DNA from: Nocardioides carbamazepini | Lineage (GTDB): Bacteria; Actinomycetota; Actinomycetes; Propionibacteriales; Nocardioidaceae | Length of the DNA stretch: 64,000 nt | Direction of reading: 5' to 3' | Assembly (NCBI RefSeq): GCF_024614185.1 | Contig: NZ_JAHTLF010000016.1 | Location: 1 to 64,000, forward strand | In this document: positions 15,833-23,439 of the stretch, in pieces | Layout of the letters: every line of letters starts with the position of its first letter | Numbering within the stretch: position 1 is the stretch's first letter | Translations under genes and position numbers: made by a program | Notes under the pieces: generated by a model | Databases searched by the model: none | What the model saw: only the letters and a program-made list of their open reading frames with translations | Told to the model about the DNA's origin: nothing

Positions 15833-16591
15833 TCAGATCGACCAGTGCATGCCACCGTCGACGCTGAACATGTCGCCCGTGACATAGGACGCCGGCCCGG
15901 AGGCCAGGAACGCGACCAGCGCCGCTGCCTCCTCGGGGGTGCCGAAGCGCCCGGCGGGGATCCGGCTGCGGATCAGGGCGGCGCGCGACTCCTCGGTCGG
16001 GTAGCTGCGCCGGACCTGCTCGCTCTCGATCCGGCCGGGGGCGATGCAGTTGACGGTGACGCCGTCCGCCGCGACGGACCGGGCCAGGGCCTTGGACCAG
16101 AGGATGCAGGCCGCGACCGCTGCCTGTGCCGCCGACACCACGCTCGGCTCCAGCAGCCCGACGAAGTTGACCACCCGCCCGCTCGTGCTGGAGCGCAGCA
16201 TCGGCAACACGGCCTCGGTGAGGCGGCGCTTGGAGTGGAAGTTGAGCTCGAACTGCCGGTGCCAGAGCTCCTCGGTGAGGACGTCGCCCGGCTGCTCGGC
16301 CGCGCCCGCGACATTGGCGAGGACGTCGAGCCAGCCGCGCTCCCGGGTGACCGTGTCGGCGATCCGAGCGGCGGCCCGCGGGTCGGTGAGGTCGGCCTCG
16401 ATGACGAGCGGGGACACCGTCCGCCCCGCGACGTCGGCCACCTCGGCGGCGAGCTCGTCGAGGAGCGCGCGCCGACGGGCGACCAGGACGACATCGGCTC
16501 CCTCCGCGGCCAGCGCGAGGGCCGTGGCGCGGCCGATCCCGGCACTCGCCCCGGTCACCAGGGCGACGCGTCCGTCCAGCTGCAGATCCAT
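15833..16591 (-). CDS. SDR-fold protein lacking the catalytic Tyr/Lys
   Basis: A 252-residue short-chain dehydrogenase fold: TGASAGIG at 13-20, NVAGAAEQPGD near 93-103, C-terminal SGPASYVTGDMFSVDGG. The active site is degenerate. Where YxxxK should lie the chain reads VVSAAQAAVAACILWSK (151-167) with no Tyr, and the catalytic Ser segment is NFVGLLEP. It should bind a nucleotide but may not do standard SDR redox chemistry. AGGAGGAAC precedes the ATG; it is divergent from the hotdog gene across operator box 4. Confidence 0.78.
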   Translation of the reverse strand: MDLQLDGRVALVTGASAGIGRATALALAAEGADVVLVARRRALLDELAAEVADVAGRTVSPLVIEADLTDPRAAARIADTVTRERGWLDVLANVAGAAEQPGDVLTEELWHRQFELNFHSKRRLTEAVLPMLRSSTSGRVVNFVGLLEPSVVSAAQAAVAACILWSKALARSVAADGVTVNCIAPGRIESEQVRRSYPTEESRAALIRSRIPAGRFGTPEEAAALVAFLASGPASYVTGDMFSVDGGMHWSI

Positions 16592-16617
16592 CAGTTCCTC
16601 CTGCGGTCCTCTAGAAA

Positions 16618-16635
16618 ATCAAGCAAGTGCTTGAT
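16618..16635. promoter_or_regulatory. KstR2-type operator, box 4
   Basis: ATCAAGCA-AG-TGCTTGAT is a perfect 8-bp inverted repeat and contains AGCAAGTGCTTGAT (16622-16635), an exact match to the KstR2 consensus. It lies midway between the divergent SDR (16591) and thioesterase (16675) starts. Confidence 0.82.
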
Positions 16636-16674
16636 ACATTACTGGACGTCGACCGACGACGGAAGAGGTATGCG

Positions 16675-17277
16675 ATGAACGGATCCCTGGCTCCTGGCGG
16701 CTGCGGTGGGGCCGTCGTCGACGACGGGACCTACGAGAGGCTGATCGACGCGACCCGGGCCTTCCTCGACGCGCTCTCCGTCGCGGTGCCCGACGCGCCG
16801 ACGGCCGACGACCTGGCCGCCGAGCTCCACGGCTGGACCGAGCGGCTGGACGAGCGCGCCGGGGCGGAGAGCGACCGGCTCTTCGGCCGGCGTACCGGCA
16901 TCACGTCCCACGGGCAGGCGATGACGCCCGCCTATCGGGTGACGGAGGGGGACGACGCGGGCCTGTGCGGCGTCACCCGGTTCGGACGCTTCTTCCTCGG
17001 CGGCAACGAGGCCGCGCACGGTGGCGCCGTCCCGCTCCTGTTCGACGAGCTGTTCGGCCGGGTGATCAACGGGGAGGGCCGTGCGCCCGCCCGCACGGCG
17101 TACCTCCATGTCGACTTCCGGGCGGTCGTCCGGCTCGACCGCGACCTGACCTTCCAGGTCTGGCGCGACCGGGTCGAGGGGCGCAAGCAGTACGTCCGCG
17201 GGGAGATCCGCGACGGCGGCGCCCTCTGTGCCGAGGCCGAGGCCCTCTTCGTCGAGCTGCGACCCGGTCAGCCCTGA
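16675..17277 (+). CDS. PaaI/4HBT-type hotdog thioesterase
   Basis: A 200-residue protein whose C-terminal two thirds is a hotdog thioesterase of the PaaI type. The signature is GGNEAAHGGAVPLLFDELFGRVIN, with the conserved HGG and the catalytic acidic residue in LLFDELFG, then the strand TAYLHVDFRAVVRLDRDL. The N-terminal 70 residues are a helical extension. ATG 16675 is chosen because GGAAGAGG lies 6 nt upstream; an in-frame ATG at 16627 lies inside the operator. Probably releases CoA from a pathway thioester. Confidence 0.82.
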   Translation: MNGSLAPGGCGGAVVDDGTYERLIDATRAFLDALSVAVPDAPTADDLAAELHGWTERLDERAGAESDRLFGRRTGITSHGQAMTPAYRVTEGDDAGLCGVTRFGRFFLGGNEAAHGGAVPLLFDELFGRVINGEGRAPARTAYLHVDFRAVVRLDRDLTFQVWRDRVEGRKQYVRGEIRDGGALCAEAEALFVELRPGQP

Positions 17278-17337
17278 GCGCCGGAGTCCACCGGTGATCG
17301 CTCCGCTCGCCGGTGGGCGGCGATTCGTGTAATGTGC

Positions 17338-17351
17338 AGCAAGCGCTTGAT
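17338..17351. promoter_or_regulatory. KstR2-type operator, box 5
   Basis: AGCAAGCGCTTGAT is an exact match to the KstR2 consensus. A TAATGT -10 (17330-17335) lies just upstream, so the box covers the expected start of the monooxygenase transcript. Confidence 0.8.
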
Positions 17352-17370
17352 TCTATAAGGAGATCCGACC

Positions 17371-19056
17371 ATGACCATCCAGACCAACCGGCAGCCGACG
17401 CCTGGTCTCGACTACCTGATCATCGGCGCCGGCGTCTGCGGGCTCTACCAGCTGCACCAGCTGCTCGAGCTCGGGGTGTCGGTGCGGGTCGTCGATGCGA
17501 ACGCCGGTCTCGGCGGGACCTGGTACAACAACCGCTACCCGGGCTGCCGGTTCGACTCGGAGTCCTACACCTACCAGTACTCCTTCTCCCAGGAGCTCCT
17601 CGACGAGTGGGACTGGAAGGAGCGCTTCGCTCCGCAGCCCGAGACCCTGTCCTACCTCGAGCACGTCGCGGACCGGTTCGACCTGCACCCCCACATCAGC
17701 CTCAACACCCGCGTCGAGCGCGCCGAATGGGTCGAGGACGACCTGCACTGGCTGGTGACGATGGCCGACGGCGAGCAGGTGCGCGCCCGGTTCGTGCTGT
17801 GCGCGATGGGGCTGCTGTCCGTGCCCACCTACCCGCGGGTGGCCGGGCTCGGCACCTTCGGCGGCGTGGAGACCCACACCTTCGACTGGCCCGAGGGGCT
17901 CGACGTCACCGGCAAGCGGGTGGCCGTGATCGGCACCGGGTCCAGCGGCGTGCAGGTCATCACCGACATCGCGGACAAGGTCGAGCAGCTGACGGTGCTG
18001 CAGCGGGACGCCAACTGGTGCGCGCCGCTCGGCAACGAGCCGATCACGCCGGAGGAGATGGCGCGGCTGCGGGCGTCGTACGACGAGATCTTCGCGTGGT
18101 GCCGGGAGACGCCGGCCGGCTTCGTGCACCGCCCCGACCGGGTCCTCTCGACCGAGGTCACCCGCGAGGAGCGGCTGCGGCACTGGAACGACCTCTACGA
18201 CAACGGCCACGGGGCGGCGCTCTACATGGGCAACTACCGCGACACGATGATGGAGGCCGGGCCCAACCGTGAGCTCTCCGAGTTCGTCGCCGACCGCATC
18301 CGCCGGCGGGTCCACGACCCCGAGGTCGCCGAGCTGCTCATCCCGAAGGACCACGGCTTCGGCAACAAGCGGGTCGCGGGCGAGTCCGGCTTCTACGAGG
18401 TCTTCAACCAGGACAACGTCGAGCTGGTCGACCTGATGGCCAACCCCATCCGCGAGGTGACCGAGAGCGGCATCCGCCTCGACCTCGCCGACGGCGGCGT
18501 GCGCGACCTCGAGGTGGACGTCATCGTCTACGCGACCGGCTTCGACGCGGTCACCGGCCCGTTCGACAAGATCGACTTCCGTGGCGTCGACGGCGTACGG
18601 CTCAAGGAGCAGTGGCAGGACGGCCCGGAGACCTGTGTCGGGGTCCAGGTCACGAACTTCCCCAACCTCTTCATGCTGGTCGGCCCCCAGTCCGGCTCGG
18701 CGACGGCCAACTTCCCCCGCGGCATCGAGGACGTCGTCAACTGGATGACCGAGACCGTGCGTCACATCGAGGCGAACGACGTCGTGCGGGTCGAGGGCCG
18801 GCGCGAGGCGGAGATCGCCTGGGTCGAGCACGTGCGGGAGATCAACAGCCTGCTCCTGCTCGCCCACTCGAAGTCCTGGTTCAACGGGCACAACATGAAC
18901 CTCGACCGCGACGACAAGCCGCGCGTCATGGTCTACCTCGGAGGCGCTCCTCGCTACCGGAGGCGGCTCCAGAAGGAGATCGACGAGGGCTACCCGAGCT
19001 TCGAGCTGCGCACCGCGCAGGAGCTGGAGGGACGCCGGCCGGGCGTCGCCGTCTGA
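17371..19056 (+). CDS. Baeyer-Villiger-type FAD/NADPH monooxygenase
   Basis: A 561-residue class B flavoprotein monooxygenase. The FAD Rossmann motif is GAGVCG (19-24), followed by GGTWYNNRYPGC (49-59); the Baeyer-Villiger fingerprint FGGVETHTFDWP (163-174, FxGxxxHxxxW[P/D]) is complete; the NADPH Rossmann motif is GTGSSG (188-193). Such enzymes insert oxygen beside a ketone, turning cyclic ketones into lactones. AAGGAGAT precedes the ATG. It is a single gene behind box 5 with a strong hairpin after it. This gene is the main reason to suspect a ring-ketone substrate for the whole regulon. Confidence 0.92.
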   Translation: MTIQTNRQPTPGLDYLIIGAGVCGLYQLHQLLELGVSVRVVDANAGLGGTWYNNRYPGCRFDSESYTYQYSFSQELLDEWDWKERFAPQPETLSYLEHVADRFDLHPHISLNTRVERAEWVEDDLHWLVTMADGEQVRARFVLCAMGLLSVPTYPRVAGLGTFGGVETHTFDWPEGLDVTGKRVAVIGTGSSGVQVITDIADKVEQLTVLQRDANWCAPLGNEPITPEEMARLRASYDEIFAWCRETPAGFVHRPDRVLSTEVTREERLRHWNDLYDNGHGAALYMGNYRDTMMEAGPNRELSEFVADRIRRRVHDPEVAELLIPKDHGFGNKRVAGESGFYEVFNQDNVELVDLMANPIREVTESGIRLDLADGGVRDLEVDVIVYATGFDAVTGPFDKIDFRGVDGVRLKEQWQDGPETCVGVQVTNFPNLFMLVGPQSGSATANFPRGIEDVVNWMTETVRHIEANDVVRVEGRREAEIAWVEHVREINSLLLLAHSKSWFNGHNMNLDRDDKPRVMVYLGGAPRYRRRLQKEIDEGYPSFELRTAQELEGRRPGVAV

Positions 19057-19063
19057 TCCGGTC

Positions 19064-19099
19064 GGTCCACGGCCCGGCGCAGGAACCGGGCCGTGGACC
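19064..19099. terminator. Bidirectional hairpin terminator
   Basis: GGTCCACGGCCCGG and its perfect complement form a 14-bp stem with an 8-nt loop between convergent genes ending at 19056 and 19105. Confidence 0.8.
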
Positions 19100-19104
19100 C
19101 AGGT

Positions 19105-19860
19105 TCAGACCCCGTAGCCGCCGTCGACGTCCAGCTTCTGTCCCGAGACGAAGCCGGCGCGGTCGCTGGCGAGGAAGCCGACCGCCTCGGCGATGTCCGC
19201 GGCGGTGCCGAACCGGCGCAGCGGGATGTTGTCGCGGGCGACGTCGAGGGCGTGCTCGTCGAGCTCACCGGAGCCGATCAGCCGCTCGGCCATCCCGTCG
19301 GTCAGCATGCCCGGTCCCACGCAGTTGACCCGGACGCCGAACCGGCCCTCCTCGGCGGCCAGGCCACGGGCCAGCGCCTCGACGGCTCCCTTCGGCCCGG
19401 CGGAGAGGCCGTCGCGCACCGGATAGCGCCGCGTCGCGGCGGTGGTGACGACCGTGAGGGAGCCCTGGGTCCGCCGCAGCGTCGGGAGGACGGCGTGGGC
19501 GAGGTTGAAGAACGCCACGACGTCCTGGTCGACCTGCTCGGCGAACTGCCGGGGGGTGACCCGGGACAGGTGGACCATCGGCACGTGCGGACCGGCCGCG
19601 TGGACGACGGTGCGCACGTCTCCGTGCTCGGCCACCAGCGACTCCACGACCGCCTCGGTCGCGTCGGGGTCGGTCAGGTCGCACGCCGCGCCGGCCCGGA
19701 CCCGGTCGCCGAGCTCGGCCACCAGGGCGGCGGGCGCGGTCCGCCGGTGCAGCAGCACGAGCGACGCGCCGTCCTCGGCCAGCCGGCGCGCGACCGCCTG
19801 CCCGATGCCGCCGCTCGCGCCGGTGATGAGGGTGAGGCCGTAGCCGTCGGGGTTCGTCAT
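19105..19860 (-). CDS. SDR-fold protein with Ser in place of catalytic Tyr
   Basis: A 251-residue short-chain dehydrogenase fold with TGASGGIG at 13-20 and the C-terminal DRAGFVSGQKLDVDGG. The catalytic region reads VVTTAATRRYPVRDGLSAGPKGAVEALARG: Lys157 is kept but the Tyr position is Ser153 and the catalytic Ser is Thr. The ATG overlaps the thioesterase stop by 4 nt. With the gene at 15833 this makes two active-site-degenerate SDRs in the same regulon. Confidence 0.78.
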   Translation of the reverse strand: MTNPDGYGLTLITGASGGIGQAVARRLAEDGASLVLLHRRTAPAALVAELGDRVRAGAACDLTDPDATEAVVESLVAEHGDVRTVVHAAGPHVPMVHLSRVTPRQFAEQVDQDVVAFFNLAHAVLPTLRRTQGSLTVVTTAATRRYPVRDGLSAGPKGAVEALARGLAAEEGRFGVRVNCVGPGMLTDGMAERLIGSGELDEHALDVARDNIPLRRFGTAADIAEAVGFLASDRAGFVSGQKLDVDGGYGV

Positions 19861-20339
19861 GATGTGACCTCCGGGGGAGTGAGGCGGGCGCCCCGCGCCC
19901 AGGCGTCCAGGTGGCGGCGGAGCAGGGGCGGCAGGTCGACCGAGCCGAGCTCGGGGGAGACCGTGACGATCCGGATCCGGGCACGGGCGACGACCTCGTC
20001 GTCGGTCGTCCGCACCATCCGGTGGAGCATCTCGAAGGAGCGTCGCCCCACCGTGCCGAGCCGCAGCTCGAGCCGGATCTCGTCGAACAGGCCGACGGCC
20101 GCGACGTAGTCGCAGGCGGTGTGCGCGGTGACCGTCCAGAAGCCGTGCCGCTGCTTCAGCTCGTCCTGGCGCAGGTCGTTGAGCCAGAACCACTCGCTCT
20201 GCATGCGCTCCATCCACGGGAACCACGCGGCGTAGTAGAGGATCCCGGCCGGGTCGGTGTCGGCGTACCCGAGTCGGAGGGTGGTCGCGTGCAGCGCCGG
20301 ACCGGTCCCACCGTCCGCGACACGGGTGTCCCTCTCCAC
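19857..20339 (-). CDS. 4HBT-family acyl-CoA thioesterase
   Basis: A 160-residue hotdog thioesterase of the 4-hydroxybenzoyl-CoA thioesterase/YbgC type: LRLGYADTDPAGILYYAAWFPWMER carries the catalytic Asp and the helix that follows it. I prefer a leaderless GTG start at 20339, because a TAGGTT -10 on this strand (20352-20347) places the transcription start on it; a TTG at 20348 is the alternative. Operator box 6 overlaps that -10. It forms a two-gene unit with the degenerate SDR. Confidence 0.8.
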   Translation of the reverse strand: MERDTRVADGGTGPALHATTLRLGYADTDPAGILYYAAWFPWMERMQSEWFWLNDLRQDELKQRHGFWTVTAHTACDYVAAVGLFDEIRLELRLGTVGRRSFEMLHRMVRTTDDEVVARARIRIVTVSPELGSVDLPPLLRRHLDAWARGARLTPPEVTS

Positions 20340-20351
20340 GAAACTCAACCT

Positions 20352-20365
20352 AGCATTTGCTTGGT
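20352..20365. promoter_or_regulatory. KstR2-type operator, box 6 (weaker)
   Basis: AGCATTTGCTTGGT has two mismatches to the KstR2 consensus but lies in the wider inverted repeat ACCAAGCA-AA-TGCTAGGT (7 of 8 pairs on the minus strand). It overlaps the -10 of the thioesterase promoter. Confidence 0.6.
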
Positions 20366-20385
20366 CGAGTCGGCGGCGCCGACCG

Positions 20386-21969
20386 TCAGGCGTCGGCGCG
20401 CAGGTCGGTCTTGAGCACCTTGCCGCTGGCGTTGCGGGGCAGCTCGGTCACGAGGACCACCTCCCGCGGCACCTTGAAGTTGGCCAGCCGCTCGCGGACC
20501 CAGGCGACCAGCTCGTCGGCCGTGGCGGTCGTGCCGGGTCGCAGGACGACATGGGCGCGGCCGACCGCGCCCATCCTCTCGTCCGGTACGCCGACGACGG
20601 CGCTCTCCATCACCGCCGGGTGCGTGGCCAGCGTGTTCTCGACCTCGGCCGGGTAGACGTTGAACCCGCCGACGATGAACATGTCCTTGATCCGGTCGGT
20701 GATCTTGAGGCAGCCGTGCTCGTCGAGCCGGCCGACGTCGCCGGTGTGGAGCCAGCCGTCGGGATCGATCGCCGCGGCGGTGGCCTCGGGGTCCTCGAAG
20801 TAGCCGAGCATCACGTTGGCGCCGCGCAGCCAGATCTCGCCGTCGGTGCCGGTCGCGACGTCGGCGCCGGAGTCGTCGACGACGCGGATCTCGATCCCGG
20901 GGACTCCGGGCCCGGTGGTCTCGGCGATGTGGCGCGGGTCCTCGCCGGCCCGCGACCGGGTGGCGACCACGCACTCGGTGAGGCCGTAGGCCTGGGCGAC
21001 CTCGTCGAAGCCGAGCACGTCCTGCATCTGCTCGAAGAGCGTCTCCGGCACGCTCGCCGCGCCGGCGATGGAGAAGCGCAGCGAGGACAGGTCGAACTCG
21101 GCGCGTCGCGGATGGTTGATCAGCGTGATGAAGATCGTCGGCGCTCCGGGGAGCACGGTGATCCCGGCTTCCTGGACCAGCTGCATGAGTGCCTCGGGGT
21201 CGAACGTCAGGACCGGGTAGATGGTGGTCCCGGCGGCCAGGGAGGCGATCGCCCCGGCCTTGTAGCCGAAGGAGTGGAAGAACGGGTTCACGATCGCGTA
21301 GCGGTCGGCCTCGCTGAGACTCGCGCCGCGCGCCCACACCTCGGCCGTGCCGATGGTCTGGCGGTGCGCGCTCATCACGCCCTTGGGCAGACCGGTCGTG
21401 CCGGACGTGAAGAGGATGTCGGCCACCGTGTCGGGGGTGACCTCGGCGGCCAGCCGCTCGACGTCGGCCGCGGGCACCTGCTCGCCCGCCGCGAGGAAGT
21501 CGGCCCAGGCCACCGTGCCGGGCAGGCCGGCGGAGTTCATGTCGACCACGGCCCGCAGGTGGGGAAGCCCGGGGGCGACCGGCCCCGGCTCGCCGTCGGC
21601 CGTGTCGGTGAGCATGACGGAGTAGTCCGTGCCGAGGAAGCCGTCGCACACGACCAGTGCGACCGCGCGCGAGCGCTGCAGCACGACGCGCGCCTCGTGG
21701 CCGCGGTAGCGCGTGTTGAGGGGGACGACGGACGCGCCGATCTGCTGGGCGCCGAGCAGTGCGACGAGGTACTCCGCCCGGTTGGGCGCCCAGATCGCGA
21801 CCCGGTCGCCCGGTTCGACCCCGAGGGCCCGGTAGCCGCGCGCGGCCGCGACGACGAGGTCCCGCAGGCCGGCGTACGTGATGATGGTGGTGCCGTCGAC
21901 GATCGCCGGGTGGTCCCGGTGGGCCGCCGCTGCGTGCTCCAGCAGGGCGGGCATCGTGGTGGGTGTCAT
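20386..21969 (-). CDS. FadD3-like acyl-CoA synthetase
   Basis: A 527-residue ANL ligase resembling mycobacterial FadD3, the enzyme that puts CoA on HIP, the ring C/D remnant of cholesterol. Shared features include RVAIWAPN, AVVPLNTRY-type segments, ADILFTSGTTGLPKGVMSAHRQ, NPFFHSFGYKAG, the LPGAPTI loop, WLHTGDVG and the C-terminal LPRNASGKVLK with the catalytic Lys. The ATG at 21969 has GGAAGG 6 nt upstream; the frame extends further only through the operator. It is divergent from the KstR2-like gene across box 7. The FadD3 likeness is recalled from the known protein, not computed. Confidence 0.88.
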   Translation of the reverse strand: MTPTTMPALLEHAAAAHRDHPAIVDGTTIITYAGLRDLVVAAARGYRALGVEPGDRVAIWAPNRAEYLVALLGAQQIGASVVPLNTRYRGHEARVVLQRSRAVALVVCDGFLGTDYSVMLTDTADGEPGPVAPGLPHLRAVVDMNSAGLPGTVAWADFLAAGEQVPAADVERLAAEVTPDTVADILFTSGTTGLPKGVMSAHRQTIGTAEVWARGASLSEADRYAIVNPFFHSFGYKAGAIASLAAGTTIYPVLTFDPEALMQLVQEAGITVLPGAPTIFITLINHPRRAEFDLSSLRFSIAGAASVPETLFEQMQDVLGFDEVAQAYGLTECVVATRSRAGEDPRHIAETTGPGVPGIEIRVVDDSGADVATGTDGEIWLRGANVMLGYFEDPEATAAAIDPDGWLHTGDVGRLDEHGCLKITDRIKDMFIVGGFNVYPAEVENTLATHPAVMESAVVGVPDERMGAVGRAHVVLRPGTTATADELVAWVRERLANFKVPREVVLVTELPRNASGKVLKTDLRADA

Positions 21970-21997
21970 CGGCGGCCTTCCGCTCGTCGCTCCATAA

Positions 21998-22011
21998 ACC
22001 AAGTGCTTGTT
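21998..22011. promoter_or_regulatory. KstR2-type operator, box 7
   Basis: ACCAAGTGCTTGTT matches the KstR2 consensus exactly. It lies between the divergent ligase and repressor genes, so it would give autoregulation. Confidence 0.82.
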
Positions 22012-22048
22012 AGGTATCGTAGGCGCAACCGTGGGAGAGGATCGAGGC

Positions 22049-22684
22049 ATGGCCACCACCAAGGGGGGCGCCGCCACCGCCCGCAAGAAGGGCGCCGGAG
22101 CCGGCGCCGGCTCCGCCCGGCGCACCCAGCTGCTCGCGATCGCCGCCGAGATGTTCGCCTCCCGCGGCTACACGCAGACCACCGTGCGCGACATCGCCGA
22201 CGAGGCGGGCATCCTGTCCGGCAGTCTCTACCACCACTTCGCGTCCAAGGACGAGATGCTGACCGAGATCCTGCAGGACTTCATGGGCAGCCTGCTCCGG
22301 CAGTTCCGGACCATCGCGGAGGAGGCCGGGACTCCCCGCGCCGCGCTCGACGGCCTGGTGCGCAGCTCCTTCGAGATCATCCACCGCACCCCGCACGCGG
22401 TCGCGCTCTACCAGAACGAGGCCAACTTCCTCGGCAGCACGCCCGAGTTCTCCTTCGTGACCAAGGCCAGTCGCCAGGTCGAGAAGGTCTGGCTCGACGT
22501 GCTCCGCGCCGGCATCGCCTCCGGCGACTTCCGACCCGAGCTCGAGCCGACCACGACGTACCGCTTCATCCGCGACGGCGTCTGGTCGACCGTGCGCTGG
22601 TACGACCCGAGCGGCCGCCTCCAGCACGGCACCCTCGCCGACCAGTACCTCGCGATCCTCGACGGCGGGCTACTCGCGTCCTGA
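22049..22684 (+). CDS. KstR2-like TetR-family repressor
   Basis: A 211-residue TetR-family regulator. The helix-turn-helix region TTVRDIADEAGILSGSLYHHFASKDEM is nearly the same as I recall for mycobacterial KstR2, and the ligand domain shares the YQNEANFL, VWLDVLRAGI and YRFIRDGVWSTVRWY segments. KstR2 is released by HIP-CoA. Start ATG 22049 follows GGGAGAGG. An acyl-CoA made by the FadD3-like ligase is the likely inducer; residues lining the pocket would decide which. It is the best candidate to bind all seven boxes. Confidence 0.88.
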   Translation: MATTKGGAATARKKGAGAGAGSARRTQLLAIAAEMFASRGYTQTTVRDIADEAGILSGSLYHHFASKDEMLTEILQDFMGSLLRQFRTIAEEAGTPRAALDGLVRSSFEIIHRTPHAVALYQNEANFLGSTPEFSFVTKASRQVEKVWLDVLRAGIASGDFRPELEPTTTYRFIRDGVWSTVRWYDPSGRLQHGTLADQYLAILDGGLLAS

Positions 22685-22753
22685 TCAGGCCGAGAGCGCG
22701 TCGCGTCCGAGCGTCGTCCTCGTCGCGTCTGCCTGCTCGCTCGGGGAGGTCCG

Positions 22754-23344
22754 TCAGGAGCCGGGCCGCCCGGCGCCGTCGAGGAGCAGGTGCAGCAGCG
22801 CCAGCAGGCGGGTCGTCAGGTCGAAGGGGGCGGCCCCTTCGCCGATCCAGGCGCGGAGGACGGCGAAGTAGCCCGTCGCGAGGGTGAGGCCCATCAGGTC
22901 GGGGTCGACGTCGTCGCGGAGATCCTCGTGGTGGCGCCGGATGACAGCGATGAACTCGTGGCTGAGCGGATGGTTGTCCAGCAGGTCGAGCTCGCGCAGC
23001 GCGGCGCCGATGATCGCGGTCGTCGCGACGCGGGAGGCATCGCTGATCGCGGCGAGCTCCCGGGCGATCGAGGTCAGCTCGTCGCGCAGGGAGCCGGACT
23101 CGTCGCGGGGCGTCCCGTGGAAGGCGCGGGCACGGCGGCGGGCCGACCACTCGTCGAGGAACGCGGTCTTGCGCTCGAAGTAGTTGAAGACCGAGGTGCG
23201 CGCCACGTCGGCGCGCACGGCGATGTCGTCCATCGTCGTGGCGTCGTAGCCCTGCTCGACGAACAGCTCGATCGCGGCGTCGAAGACGCGGTCGCGCCGC
23301 TGGCCGACGCGCCGGGCGCGGGCGGTGACGGGCTCGGGTGCCAT
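22754..23344 (-). CDS. TetR-family regulator
   Basis: A 196-residue TetR protein: HTH ATTMDDIAVRADVARTSVFNYFERKTAFLDEW near 38-70, then a divergent ligand domain. ATG 23344 is favoured over 23350 because AAAGG is well spaced only for it. It is convergent with the KstR2-like gene and divergent from the PucR gene, with a perfect palindrome between them that is its probable operator. Confidence 0.82.
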   Translation of the reverse strand: MAPEPVTARARRVGQRRDRVFDAAIELFVEQGYDATTMDDIAVRADVARTSVFNYFERKTAFLDEWSARRRARAFHGTPRDESGSLRDELTSIARELAAISDASRVATTAIIGAALRELDLLDNHPLSHEFIAVIRRHHEDLRDDVDPDLMGLTLATGYFAVLRAWIGEGAAPFDLTTRLLALLHLLLDGAGRPGS

Positions 23345-23406
23345 CGACATGCCTTTCGTGACAGGTGCGGCTTCCCCTGCGTAGACTGCCAGAAGGTGAA
23401 CTCGGG

Positions 23407-23418
23407 TACAAATTTGTA
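23407..23418. promoter_or_regulatory. 12-bp palindrome, probable TetR operator
   Basis: TACAAATTTGTA is a perfect 12-bp palindrome in the divergent TetR/PucR promoter region, strikingly AT-rich for its surroundings. It is unlike the CAAG-nn-CTTG boxes, so it probably belongs to the TetR gene at 22754. Confidence 0.6.
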
Positions 23419-23439
23419 TGCCGATGTGAGGAGGACGTC

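Noticed and set aside
16627..16674. Longer N terminus of the hotdog thioesterase starting at 16627
   Set aside because: That ATG lies within operator box 4 and lacks an RBS; ATG 16675 has GGAAGAGG at good spacing.
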